Shown here in pieces: positions 16,019 to 23,345 of a stretch of 64,000 nt of DNA (its first letter is position 1; every line of letters starts with the position of its first letter). The stretch is taken from positions 186,001 to 250,000 of the forward strand of contig JBALVY010000004.1 of assembly GCA_036960375.1 (NCBI GenBank), read 5' to 3'. This DNA comes from CAWVSB01 sp036960375 (GTDB taxonomy: Bacteria > Pseudomonadota > Gammaproteobacteria > Pseudomonadales > CAWVSB01). Under the pieces are notes generated by a model, which was not told the DNA's origin, searched no databases, and was given only the letters and a program-made list of their open reading frames with translations. A program made the position numbers and the translations under genes.

Positions 16019-16042
16019 GCAAAAGAATAAACTGTTAAACGT
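16014..16042 (+). repeat. Short cassette junction (core GTTAAAC)
   Basis: CCTTAGGCAAAAGAATAAAC then GTTAAAC at 16034-16040. The same tail is found at 22716-22744 before ParE. No long palindrome is visible. Confidence 0.45.
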
Positions 16043-16057
16043 CAAAGTGAGAAAAAC

Positions 16058-16417
16058 ATGACAAACTACGAACTTGCTGATTATGCGGCTTCGATGATGG
16101 GTAACTTTCTTGCCGCGCTTACCATATATTTCTCAGTGGTTACGGCATATGTGGTTGCTGCCTTTGTCGCAGGCGATCGCTTCACTAGGGTACAACTGGC
16201 AATTGTTAACTCCAGTTTCGTAATTGCAGCTGCAATAGTGGGTTCTTTATCGGTTTTGATCTTTAAACGGTTTTTTTCATTTGCCACACAAGTAGAAACT
16301 CCCAGTACCGCGTTCAGACCATTCGACTTTACAATACCCTTGGGCTTACTCGTATTTATGATTTTCGTAGGGAGCCTAGTATTCATGTGGAACGTAAGAA
16401 AACGGAGGGACGCCTAG
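16058..16417 (+). CDS. Small three-helix membrane protein, array paralog family member 3
   Basis: A 119-residue protein, the closest relative of 3057-3425: MTNYELADYAASMMGNF, a first helix with VVTAYVVAAFVAG, DRFTRVQLAIVN before helix 2, and a third helix ending VFMWNVRKRRD. Shared residues run the whole length, including VETP in the loop before helix 3 and the phenylalanine-rich PFDF. The start has GTGAGAAAAAC upstream. Function unknown; the conserved N-terminal YELADYA and C-terminal FMW-RK hint at fixed cytoplasmic or periplasmic contacts. Followed by a left half-attC. Confidence 0.76.
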   Translation: MTNYELADYAASMMGNFLAALTIYFSVVTAYVVAAFVAGDRFTRVQLAIVNSSFVIAAAIVGSLSVLIFKRFFSFATQVETPSTAFRPFDFTIPLGLLVFMIFVGSLVFMWNVRKRRDA

Positions 16418-16440
16418 CATGGCGCTTAAGTGGGACCTCA
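16412..16440 (+). repeat. Left half of an attC site
   Basis: GCCTAGC at 16412-16418, then ATGGCGCTTAAGTGGGAC, close to the left arm of classical attC sites. No matching right arm follows. Confidence 0.5.
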
Positions 16441-16544
16441 GGGTCGCTGCGCATCCCGAAGGCCCCGTAGACATTGCACGCCAATTTATCGGCAATTACA
16501 ATCCGATATCAAATAGGAAAATCACTATCAATGGGAGTTCTAGC

Positions 16545-17972
16545 ATGTCAATTTTAAAAACGATAATGGCCTCGGTGGGTGTTTTTTTCTTCGTGTTTGC
16601 AAACCAGGCCTCGGCTTCTTCAGGGCCGAAATACGCTCATACGGGACCAACTATCATCACCAATGTGGCTGTCATCGACGGACTTGGAAATCCACCGGTT
16701 ACCGGTCAGGACATCACCCTGGTTGATGGAAAAATTGCAGCTATCGGTGCAACTGGCAGCGTCAAATCTCCTGACGGTGCGTTGCGAATTGACGGCACCG
16801 GTATGACCGCCATGCCAGGCCTAATGGACTTACACGTTCACCTGCAGGGCGGGTGGGCAAACGGTCTGATCCCTGGTGAGCGCTATGCAGTACGCCTGGA
16901 CGATGAGTCAGTACAACAACGCTTGAATGGTTACGTCTACTCAGGGGTAACGACCGTGCTGGATGTCGGTGGCGATCACAACTACCTGCTCAATAAACGG
17001 CAACAGCTAAAGACAGGAGAATTATTTGGGCCCAGGTTTTTCACCGTTGGGGCCCCTTGGAGCCAGTCGCCCAGCGGCTGGGATGCTGGAAATAACGGCG
17101 AAGGTGACTTTGCACTCTCGGTAAAAGTGAATAATTTGGATAACCTGTCTGAGGACATGGCCCGCTATAAGGCCGATGGGATTGAGATCATCAAGCTGTA
17201 TGCCGGCCTAGGCACTGTGGCGATACAGGCCATTAATGAAGAGGCGCATAAATACGACATCCTCACGATTGCTGATCTGTGGATGCTCAATTTGAATCGT
17301 CCCCTCATGCAAACGACCGGCCTTGACGGCTGGGCGCATAGCGCGCCATTTGGCTTGGCGGCAAAATCAGACCATGAGTGGATGGCCGAAAATAATCGTT
17401 TCGTGATTGCCACGGCCAATGTCGGAGAAAAGTTGGGCGGCATGCGCGTCAAAGATGAGAACGGCCAGCGCTTGATGTTAAAGCAGCCACTGATTGTCGA
17501 CATTTGGGGCAAGGCGGAAGTGAATGAGTTTTATGATGTCTACCCGCAAATTCGTGAAAATTATTACGAAGGTCCAGAATCATTTTATCAATCAAACAAT
17601 TTTGGTGACCTGAGTAAGTTCAGAGCGGTAATGCTCGCCAATATCAAGGCCTCGTTTGATGCTGGTGTAGTTGTGGCCTGTGGTACGGATGATGTCTATC
17701 CGAGTATGTGGCCTGGTGAGTCTACGCATCGTGAAATGGAGTTATATGTCATGGCTGGTGTTTCCAATTTGGAAGCAATAAAGGCTTGCACCTACAATGG
17801 GGCTAAGGTTCTGCGTAGGGCTGAAGAGTTCGGTTCTCTACAGGTAGGTTTGTCGGCTGATGTACTGCTCGTCAAAGGTGATCCATCCAAGAATATTGAC
17901 GACACCCGCAATGTTAAGCACGTGTTTATGCGCGGCCAACAGGTTGACCGGGATTCACTGAAGTTGAAATAG
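16545..17972 (+). CDS. Exported metal-dependent amidohydrolase
   Basis: 475 residues with a signal peptide (MSILKTIMASVGVFFFVFAN, cleavage near ASA). It has the amidohydrolase layout: an N-terminal beta segment (IITNVAVIDGLGNPPVTGQD), the metal motif MPGLMDLHVHLQGG with His97 and His99, IEIIKLY as possible carboxylated-Lys strand, and ACGTDD (about 371-376) as the late Asp. Where relatives have a metal His pair (HAHG and then IEH), this one reads IADLWMLNL and GWAHSAPF, so the first of those histidines is missing. Related enzymes include prolidase- and imidazolonepropionase-like hydrolases; the substrate is unknown. The start at 16545 has GGGAG eight bases upstream; an earlier start at 16419 would translate attC sequence. 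Confidence 0.76.
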   Translation: MSILKTIMASVGVFFFVFANQASASSGPKYAHTGPTIITNVAVIDGLGNPPVTGQDITLVDGKIAAIGATGSVKSPDGALRIDGTGMTAMPGLMDLHVHLQGGWANGLIPGERYAVRLDDESVQQRLNGYVYSGVTTVLDVGGDHNYLLNKRQQLKTGELFGPRFFTVGAPWSQSPSGWDAGNNGEGDFALSVKVNNLDNLSEDMARYKADGIEIIKLYAGLGTVAIQAINEEAHKYDILTIADLWMLNLNRPLMQTTGLDGWAHSAPFGLAAKSDHEWMAENNRFVIATANVGEKLGGMRVKDENGQRLMLKQPLIVDIWGKAEVNEFYDVYPQIRENYYEGPESFYQSNNFGDLSKFRAVMLANIKASFDAGVVVACGTDDVYPSMWPGESTHREMELYVMAGVSNLEAIKACTYNGAKVLRRAEEFGSLQVGLSADVLLVKGDPSKNIDDTRNVKHVFMRGQQVDRDSLKLK

Positions 17973-18021
17973 TAGGCAAGGTTCAATCTACGGCTGGATG
18001 CCGCTGATTTGAGCGTTAATG
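17971..18021 (+). repeat. Degenerate attC site
   Basis: GTTCAATCTACGGC pairs with GCCGCTGATTTGAGC and the core GTTAATG is at 18015-18021. The left core (AGTAGGC) is poor. Confidence 0.5.
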
Positions 18022-18098
18022 AGTTCCGCTATTGGCACGCTTGAGAAGTCGACATGCGCCATGGTCACTGATTGGTTAAGATGTACGGTAGACGACCC
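18022..18098 (+). repeat. Dispersed junction block, copy 9
   Basis: A full copy of the main subtype: AGTTCCGCTATTGGCACGCT to TGTACGGTAGACGACCC. Confidence 0.8.
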
Positions 18099-18148
18099 TA
18101 AGAAGAACCCTAGCTTAATCATTCTACATGGCAGGAGACGATTCATTA

Positions 18149-18241
18149 ATGCCACAGAGTAAGTACTTTGCTTTCCTCGTTGGAGCTGTTGCAGTAATTG
18201 GGGACAGACCACGTTTTACTGCGAGTAATTACGAGAATTAA
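18149..18241 (+). pseudogene. Gene start cut short by a palindromic insert
   Basis: An ATG at 18149 with a strong CAGGAGACG upstream opens MPQSKYFAFLVGAVAVI, a signal-peptide-like start. The frame then enters the palindrome at 18200-18256 and stops at TAA 18239-18241. Probably the remnant of an exported-protein cassette truncated at that point. Confidence 0.5.
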
Positions 18242-18256
18242 TTGTGGTCTGAGCCC
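18200..18256. repeat. Single REP-like palindrome (GGGGACAGACCACG type)
   Basis: GGGGACAGACCACG on the left matches the complement of TGTGGTCTGAGCCC on the right, with GAGTAATTACGAGAATTAATT between. The wording resembles REP elements moved by Y1-type (RAYT) transposases; no such gene is in the window. It is unrelated in sequence to the palindromes of 45-63 kb apart from the opening GGGGAC. Confidence 0.6.
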
Positions 18257-18329
18257 ATTTTGCGTGTTTTCTTTGTCGTTGAGGGTAGTTGAGAATGTCT
18301 AATAAACCAGATGGTAAGCGGGGCATCAA

Positions 18330-19670
18330 ATGAATGATGAGAATACGTGCGATGTAGTGGTAGTGGGTGCCGGTGCGGCCGGGCTTTGGGCGGCGGTGAC
18401 GCTACGCGATGCAGGCAAGTCAGTGGTCGTTCTTGAGGCCAATGATCGCGTTGGCGGAAGACTCAAGCGTGGGATGCTCGATAATGAGGTTATTGATTTG
18501 GGCGGTCAATGGGCGGGTCCGGGTCAGGACTTTACCTATAAAGTGGCGACACGGTATGGCGTGGGAACATTTCTGACGCCGACAACGGGTAAGCAGCTTC
18601 TTGAAATAGACGGTGAAATGCACACCGAGGAAGATGCCGGCGTATTTAATAATGTCGTTGCTTCTTCCCATGACATTGTTGAGCTATGGTCTGAAAAAAT
18701 GCGTGATCCTGTTTTTTGGGAGGGTGGGGAGCCACTTGTCTGGGACAAAAAAACGCTGGAAGCCTGGCTAATTGATACCGTTGAAGATGCACGAATACGG
18801 GGTTACCTCACCTCTACTACTCAAGCTTTATTTGCGGTGCATCCGTGCCAGATATCCATGTTGGATTTCTTTGGTAGCTTTGTTGAGCATACGATTGAAA
18901 AGGCAATAAGCCGAACCGACGGTGACCTAAAAGAGTGTTTTCACGGTGGTTTACATCAGATTACCACGCATATGGCGGCGGATCTGGGAGAGTCCGTTAT
19001 CCTGGAAACGCCCGTGCGCGCAATTACCCAAAATGCAAGGTCAGTTACGGTGGTGGCCGATAAAGGCGTGTGGCAGGCACAACGTGTGATTGTGGCATCA
19101 CCGCCACCCATGGCATCGCGAATCGACTTTACGCCGGCACTGCCGTTTCAAAAGAGTGGTTATATGGATCGCATGCCAATGGGCAATGTCATCAAGTGCC
19201 TACTGGCGTACTCCAGCCCGTTCTGGCGCGACCAGGGGTACTCAGGCCATGTGGCCACCACCTCGGGTGTGATCGACTCTATATCTGACGTGACGCCGCC
19301 TGGATATAATGGTGGTATTCTAGTGGCTTTTCTTGGTGGCCATAATGCGATGGCCTGGTCGGATACGACCACCACAGAACGGCGTCAGCGGGTGGTTGAA
19401 GGTGTCGCCCAATTACTGGGGCCCGACGCGCTGGAGCCACGCGACTACATTGACAATGTGTGGACCCTGGAACCGTGGATTCTGGGGGGTTATTCCTGTA
19501 TTCCCGTGCCGGGAACCTACGGCATCTTCGGAGATTCACTGTCTGACCCCTGTGGGAGAATTCACTGGGCCAGTACCGAAACAGCAGAAAAGAACGGCGG
19601 CTATGTAGACGGTGCACTTCGCTCGGGTGAGCGCGCTGCGAACGAAGTGCTTGCTGAAATATGTCAGTAG
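18330..19670 (+). CDS. Flavin-containing amine oxidase family protein
   Basis: 446 residues. The N-terminus holds the FAD-binding fold: DVVVVGAGAAGLWAAVTL (Gly13, Gly15, Gly18), VVVLEANDRVGGRLKRG (Glu at the ribose position and the GG motif). The C-terminus has the second flavin motif GYVDGALRSGERAANEVL. This fits monoamine-oxidase-like enzymes, which oxidise primary or secondary amines with O2; the substrate is open. Cytoplasmic, no signal peptide. ATG start 18330 after GGTAAGCGGGGC. G+C-rich codon use compared with the LysE cassette behind it. Its attC survives only as the left half at 19677-19703. Confidence 0.84.
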   Translation: MNDENTCDVVVVGAGAAGLWAAVTLRDAGKSVVVLEANDRVGGRLKRGMLDNEVIDLGGQWAGPGQDFTYKVATRYGVGTFLTPTTGKQLLEIDGEMHTEEDAGVFNNVVASSHDIVELWSEKMRDPVFWEGGEPLVWDKKTLEAWLIDTVEDARIRGYLTSTTQALFAVHPCQISMLDFFGSFVEHTIEKAISRTDGDLKECFHGGLHQITTHMAADLGESVILETPVRAITQNARSVTVVADKGVWQAQRVIVASPPPMASRIDFTPALPFQKSGYMDRMPMGNVIKCLLAYSSPFWRDQGYSGHVATTSGVIDSISDVTPPGYNGGILVAFLGGHNAMAWSDTTTTERRQRVVEGVAQLLGPDALEPRDYIDNVWTLEPWILGGYSCIPVPGTYGIFGDSLSDPCGRIHWASTETAEKNGGYVDGALRSGERAANEVLAEICQ

Positions 19671-19676
19671 ATGCAT

Positions 19677-19703
19677 GTCTAACAATCACAGGCAAGCGAT
19701 GCC
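19677..19703 (+). repeat. Left half of an attC site
   Basis: GTCTAAC at 19677-19683 followed by AATCACAGGCAAGCGATGCC. No right arm or GTTRRRY is seen before the next gene. Confidence 0.5.
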
Positions 19704-19734
19704 ACAAAACAACCAATTACCTTAGAGAGAATGC

Positions 19735-20337
19735 ATGTCACTCTTATTTGCAATGATTTCATTTTCTTTGGCTATGTCTATATCCCCAGGCCCTGTCAAT
19801 ATTATCATTTTGTCTTCAGGCGCAAACTACGGCATTCGAAGAACGTTTCCATTTGTTTCTGGAGCAACTATTGGTTTCACATTACTGTTAGTATTTATTG
19901 GATTGGGGTTCCATAAGATAATCAGTCAATACCCGTATTTTTTAAAGTATCTGGCTATAGCAGGGTCATTATTTATTATGTACATGGGGTATTTGATTGC
20001 TTCGTCAAAGCCAGAGTTACATATTGAAAGGAAAAGTCGCCCCAGTTTTTTGCAGGGTTTTATTTTACAGTGGCTAAATCCTAAAGCGTGGATGGCGTGT
20101 ATTGCAGGAGTTTCTCTATTTTCATCACCCGATGGCAATCAACTATTTCTGACCTTTTTAGTAATATACTTTTTTGTTTGTTACTTCTCTCTTTTCTCTT
20201 GGTCTGTACTAGGAGATAAAGCGACTGTAATATTGGGTAGTCATTTTAGAATTACTGTATTTAATAAAGCTATGGGTGTGCTATTAGTGTTGACGGCCTG
20301 CTTTTTACTCTACGTGCAATTCATAGAAAATACCTAG
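19735..20337 (+). CDS. LysE/RhtB family exporter
   Basis: A 200-residue inner-membrane protein with about six hydrophobic segments. The signature of the family is at the N-terminus: AMSISPGPVNIIILSSGANYG (about 13-33), and QWLNPKAWMACIAGVS (about 111-126) is the second conserved motif. Members export amino acids or similar metabolites using the proton gradient. The length is usual for RhtB proteins (about 205). Start ATG 19735 after AGAGAGAAT. The A+T-rich coding sequence differs from the preceding flavoprotein gene, as expected for cassettes of separate origin. Confidence 0.88.
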   Translation: MSLLFAMISFSLAMSISPGPVNIIILSSGANYGIRRTFPFVSGATIGFTLLLVFIGLGFHKIISQYPYFLKYLAIAGSLFIMYMGYLIASSKPELHIERKSRPSFLQGFILQWLNPKAWMACIAGVSLFSSPDGNQLFLTFLVIYFFVCYFSLFSWSVLGDKATVILGSHFRITVFNKAMGVLLVLTACFLLYVQFIENT

Positions 20338-20406
20338 TAGGGCAGTTACGCACGCCTTCGGCCAGGCAAAGTGCTGCGCGCTTGGCCCATTGCCTTGGCG
20401 TTAATG
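20332..20406 (+). repeat. attC site (degenerate left core)
   Basis: ACCTAGT at 20332-20338 overlaps the stop codon and GTTAATG is at 20400-20406. Between lie GGCCAGGCAAAG and GCGCGCTTGGCC arms. Confidence 0.6.
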
Positions 20407-20483
20407 GGTTCCGATTTTTGCACACCTGAGAAGTTGACATGCGCCGTGGTCGCTGGTTGGTTAAGATGTACGGTAGACGACCC
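20407..20483 (+). repeat. Dispersed junction block, copy 10
   Basis: GGTTCCGATTTTTGCACACC to GATGTACGGTAGACGACCC. Runs straight into copy 3 of the 272-bp element, overlapping it by the last six bases. Confidence 0.8.
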
Positions 20484-20743
20484 AAAGCCGAATTCAGCAG
20501 CCGTTGACTCACTAATTCGGAAGTTAAAGCCCTAAGACGTTGATTTCTATGGTGCAGCCGCTATGCTCAAGAGGCAGGGAAATTGGCGAATAAGTAGGGA
20601 TACACGAAAATATTTCGTTGGTGTGTTTCAGCTGATCATGCCTCATCCCTTTGAATAAAAAAATGCCCGAACTAAGACGCGGCAACCTCAGCAACTTGAC
20701 GCTTTCGTGTTTTAGAGCCTCGGGCTTTCTAATTTACTGTTAT
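20478..20743 (+). repeat. 272-bp non-coding repeat element, diverged copy 3
   Basis: Aligns with copies 1 and 2 along its whole length (about 266 bases) with many substitutions and a few small gaps, for example GGGGCGGCCACTATGCTCAA against GGTGCAGCCGCTATGCTCAA. It ends in the core GTTATGC (20739-20745). Conserved islands at ATGCTCAAGAGG, CCTCAGCAACTTG and GGGCTTT survive the divergence. Confidence 0.8.
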
Positions 20744-20766
20744 GCGAAGAGAGGTCATCTGCAATT

Positions 20767-21390
20767 ATGAGCGAGTTAGCCAAAATCGATATACCAGCAG
20801 AGCATGATGTTTGTAAGGCAGACGACTCTGATATCGAATATGTCTGCGATATTCTAGCCAATGCGTTTACGGATGACCCTATCTTGTCGTGGGTAAGCGG
20901 GCATAAAAAAATCTATGGTTCACTGTTTAGGTGTGAAGTTGAGGCTCTGTATAAGCATCATGGGCAAGTCTATATAAACCGGGAGAAGTCTGGCGCGGCA
21001 ATGTGGCTGCCTGCAGGCGTTTCATCTAAACAGCCTTTTCACTGGCGGCTAATCCCTGTTTTGTGGAAAATGATGAGAACTGGTGGGTTACAAAGTCTAA
21101 TGCGGGGTGGGGAATTGGATAAAATCATGGCCGCCAATCACCCTCAAGAGCCACATTTCTATCTACATGCAATTGGGGCCCAGTTAGGTAATCAGGGAAG
21201 GGGTATTGGTTCTTCGCTAATGAAGGCTGGTTTAAAAGCCTGCGATGGATATGGAGTTCCAGCCTATTTAGAGTCTAGCAACGAAAGAAATAATCCGCTG
21301 TATGAGCGATATGGGTTTGAAATAATAGGTGAAATGACTTTGCCAGACTGTGGTCCAACTATGTGGTTCATGCGTAGAGAAAGTCGCTAA
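20767..21390 (+). CDS. GNAT family N-acetyltransferase 1
   Basis: A 207-residue acyl-CoA-dependent acetyltransferase. The acetyl-CoA binding loop is QGRGIGSSLM (about 141-150, the Q/R-x-x-G-x-G/A motif), preceded by the strand HFYLHAIGAQLG and followed by PAYLESSNERNNPLYERYGF (about 162-181), a conserved GNAT C-terminal motif. An AMWLPAG segment near 73 is typical of the branch with an acceptor-binding insertion. The acceptor is unknown. Start ATG with GAGAGGTC upstream, 22 bases after the core of the 272-bp element. Single-gene cassette. Confidence 0.88.
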   Translation: MSELAKIDIPAEHDVCKADDSDIEYVCDILANAFTDDPILSWVSGHKKIYGSLFRCEVEALYKHHGQVYINREKSGAAMWLPAGVSSKQPFHWRLIPVLWKMMRTGGLQSLMRGGELDKIMAANHPQEPHFYLHAIGAQLGNQGRGIGSSLMKAGLKACDGYGVPAYLESSNERNNPLYERYGFEIIGEMTLPDCGPTMWFMRRESR

Positions 21391-21432
21391 TATTCAATAG
21401 AAACACGGCCTAGCTATTTATCAGAAAAAATC

Positions 21433-21484
21433 GTATAACAAACGCCTGCAATCTGACCTCCGGCAGTTGAAGCGGGCGTTAATG
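21433..21484 (+). repeat. attC site
   Basis: GTATAAC at 21433-21439 and GTTAATG at 21478-21484. Short (52 bp), with CTGACCTCCGGCAG in the centre. Confidence 0.82.
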
Positions 21485-21561
21485 GGTTCCGATTTTGGCA
21501 CACACCAGAACCTAGTATGGGATTCGCTAGAATTTGGTACGGTAGCGTCTGTTAACGACCC
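21485..21561 (+). repeat. Dispersed junction block, copy 11 (subtype II)
   Basis: Nearly the same as copy 2 (4805-4881): AGAACCTAGTATGGGATTCG and GGTAGCGTCTGTTAACGACCC. Confidence 0.8.
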
Positions 21562-21857
21562 GAAAGCGACATCCGAGCATTAGAAATGTATATTTTTCAG
21601 CAACCCACTGCGGACTTCAGTTATCTTGGCGGCTAGAAATTTTAAATTCAGCTGCCCCTATAGATTTTTAATCTCCCCTCAGGTTTCTGAGTTGACCGTG
21701 GCCTATGAATGCGGACCACTGACAGCAGGTGACTTTCGAGTAACAAGTTAGTATGATCAGAAAACGGCCCAATGCAGAACCACTCACGGTACCCAAATCA
21801 ACTCGCGTGCGAGCCTATTCACTAGCTAATAGGCTCTATGGAGAGGACAACATCAGT
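21562..21857 (+). other. Leader region of the second GNAT cassette, no gene seen
   Basis: About 300 bases without a supported coding region. An in-frame ATG at 21753 precedes the GNAT gene, but the 35 residues it would add are unlike the family, and the ribosome site favours 21858. Confidence 0.4.
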
Positions 21858-22388
21858 ATGAAAATAAATATACAACCAACCTTAGTTGGAAAAAAAGTGA
21901 CCCTTCGTCCCTTGCTGAGGAATGACTTTTCTGGGCTCTATAAGGCTGCATCGGACCCTATCATTTGGGAAACACACCCCGATTCAACTCGCTATAAAGA
22001 GGATGTCTTCCAAGAGCGGTTCTTTGAAGGTGCAATTACTAGCGGTGGTGCACTTACTGTAATCGATAATGAGTCAGGCCACATAATAGGCTCCTCTCGT
22101 TACTATAAGTTTCTTCCAGACAAACACGAAATATCTATCGGCTACACATTCTTGGAAAAGGCTGTGTGGGGAAGCGGTATTAATCAAGAGATAAAAGCAC
22201 TTATGCTAGAGCATATATTCAGCTCGGTTAATACAGTTTGGTTTGGCGTGGGTGAAATCAACCTTCGTTCACGTAAGGCTGTCGAAAAACTAGGCGCCAC
22301 CCTGTCCCGTAAGGCAGAGAAAGAATTGGATGGTAAGCCATACGTGCAATTATATTATAAGCTTGAAGCTCCAGAGTACAACGCCTAA
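21858..22388 (+). CDS. GNAT family N-acetyltransferase 2 (RimJ/RimL-like)
   Basis: A 176-residue protein starting MKINIQPTLVGKKVTLRPLL, the usual opening of RimJ/RimL-type acetyltransferases. The central strand pair reads GHIIGSSRYYKF and HEISIGYTFLEKAVWGSGIN, in which WGSGIN replaces the usual acetyl-CoA loop WGKGYA, and NLRSRKAVEKLGATL (about 136-150) is the conserved C-terminal motif. Acceptor unknown: protein N-termini or small molecules are both possible. GGAGAGGAC precedes ATG 21858. The stop codon overlaps a minimal attC core pair. Confidence 0.86.
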   Translation: MKINIQPTLVGKKVTLRPLLRNDFSGLYKAASDPIIWETHPDSTRYKEDVFQERFFEGAITSGGALTVIDNESGHIIGSSRYYKFLPDKHEISIGYTFLEKAVWGSGINQEIKALMLEHIFSSVNTVWFGVGEINLRSRKAVEKLGATLSRKAEKELDGKPYVQLYYKLEAPEYNA

Positions 22389-22418
22389 CGAGACGTGTTA
22401 GGCGCGACTGGCGTTAAT
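22383..22418 (+). repeat. Minimal attC: adjacent core pair plus extra core
   Basis: GCCTAAC (22383-22389) and its exact complement GTTAGGC (22397-22403) are separated by only seven bases. A further core GTTAATG lies at 22412-22418, before the next junction block. The usual inner arms are absent. Confidence 0.65.
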
Positions 22419-22495
22419 GAGTTCTGCTATTGGCACACTTGACAAGTCGACATGCGCCATGGTCGCTGATTGGTTAAGATGTAGGTAGAGGACCC
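22419..22495 (+). repeat. Dispersed junction block, copy 12
   Basis: AGTTCTGCTATTGGCACACT to TTAAGATGTAGGTAGAGGACCC, with small indels near the end. The 200 bases behind it hold no gene. Confidence 0.78.
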
Positions 22496-22697
22496 AAAGC
22501 GGTACCTTCTACGAAATGAAGACAAGAAGACTGAGGCACTAGCCTTAACCAGAAAAAACAAATAGTGACATGGGTTATCTCACTCTAGGCTCCCAGAGGC
22601 GTGATAGCAGAGTTGAGTGAAACGGACCTTCCGCTTCTAAGTGGTTGATTTTGAGCTATTTGTTCAAGAACGTTAGACTTGATAGATTCACAATAAA

Positions 22698-22741
22698 CCG
22701 CCTGAGAAATATAAGCCTTAGGCAAAAGAATAAACTGTTAT
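22698..22741 (+). repeat. Duplicated 3' end of the NTF2-like lipoprotein cassette
   Basis: CCGCCTGAGAAATATAAGCC and the following TTAGGCAAAAGAATAAACTG match 15995-16037 with a single mismatch. The start is the last codons of the lipoprotein gene (PPEKYKP, stop). The rest of the gene is gone, so this marks a former cassette or a recombination joint. Confidence 0.72.
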
Positions 22742-23043
22742 GCTCTCGACAGTTTTGATTCAACGTCCATATTTTTATGCAGTACGCGAATTATTTCAAT
22801 TACGCCTACTGCATCCTGACGGTAAAAAATAAGATGACTTGCTTGTGGAAATTTTCTATAGCCTGTTCGTATGAAATCACAGCTTGTACCAATCTCAGGG
22901 TTCCTCGCAATCTGGAGAAAGCATTCATCTATTTGTTTAAGGTAGGTAATCCGCTGGGCTTTGCCCCATTCCTTTTCAGTAAACCGACCAATAGCTACAA
23001 GATCAGAGTACGCTTTCCTTGCTACCTTAAAGGTGGGCATCAA
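22738..23043 (-). CDS. parE: ParE family toxin
   Basis: A 101-residue RelE/ParE-fold protein: FKVARKAYSDLVAIGRFTEK at the N-terminus, ARNPEIGTSCDFIRTGYRKF in the middle and HLIFYRQDAVGVIEIIRVLH near the end, all standard ParE landmarks. ParE toxins poison DNA gyrase. It overlaps the antitoxin stop codon through ATGATG (start at 23043 or 23040), so the pair is co-translated. It is encoded against the direction of nearly all other cassettes, which works because the module carries its own promoter. The stop codon is formed by the cassette core GTTATGC. Confidence 0.9.
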   Translation of the reverse strand: MMPTFKVARKAYSDLVAIGRFTEKEWGKAQRITYLKQIDECFLQIARNPEIGTSCDFIRTGYRKFPQASHLIFYRQDAVGVIEIIRVLHKNMDVESKLSRA

Positions 23044-23279
23044 TGATCTCTACCATCCAATTCATTCATGAGCTTTTCATAGCTGTAATCGGCGAAACCA
23101 CTTTTTTCACCTTCTTCAAGCATAAGTCGAAGAGTCTCAATTTTAGTCTCCGAGCTCTCAAGCAACCTGAGGCCAGCGCGCACCACCTCACTTACGGAGC
23201 CATACCTGCCAGTTTTTACCTGGCCTGTAATAAACTCATCAAAGTGGGATCCAAGGGTAATACTCGTGTTTTTGGCCAT
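23040..23279 (-). CDS. parD: ParD family antitoxin
   Basis: A 79-residue ribbon-helix-helix protein: MAKNTSITLGSHFDEFITGQ, then VKTGRYGSVSEVVRAGLRLL, the exact ParD layout, and a C-terminal acidic helix region that wraps ParE. The start at 23279 fits the family and has GAGGTG nine bases upstream; a start 33 bases earlier is unlikely. It represses its own promoter; three direct repeats just upstream (23297-23324) are the probable operator. Confidence 0.92.
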   Translation of the reverse strand: MAKNTSITLGSHFDEFITGQVKTGRYGSVSEVVRAGLRLLESSETKIETLRLMLEEGEKSGFADYSYEKLMNELDGRDH

Positions 23280-23296
23280 GTCTTTACACCTCGCTA

Positions 23297-23324
23297 TATC
23301 AATAAGTACCAATAAATACCAATA
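23297..23324 (-). promoter_or_regulatory. Iteron-like operator of the ParDE module
   Basis: On the - strand TATTGGTA, TATTGGTA and TATTGATA follow each other at exact ten-base steps, one per helical turn, about 20 bases before the parD start. Regular repeats suit cooperative binding of ribbon-helix-helix dimers. Confidence 0.65.
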
Positions 23325-23345
23325 TTAGGTATATTGCGTGACAAA

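Noticed and set aside
4801..22495. Dispersed junction blocks read as a CRISPR array
   Set aside because: Copies are about 80 bp, imperfect, spaced by hundreds to thousands of bases with genes between them, and no cas gene is present.
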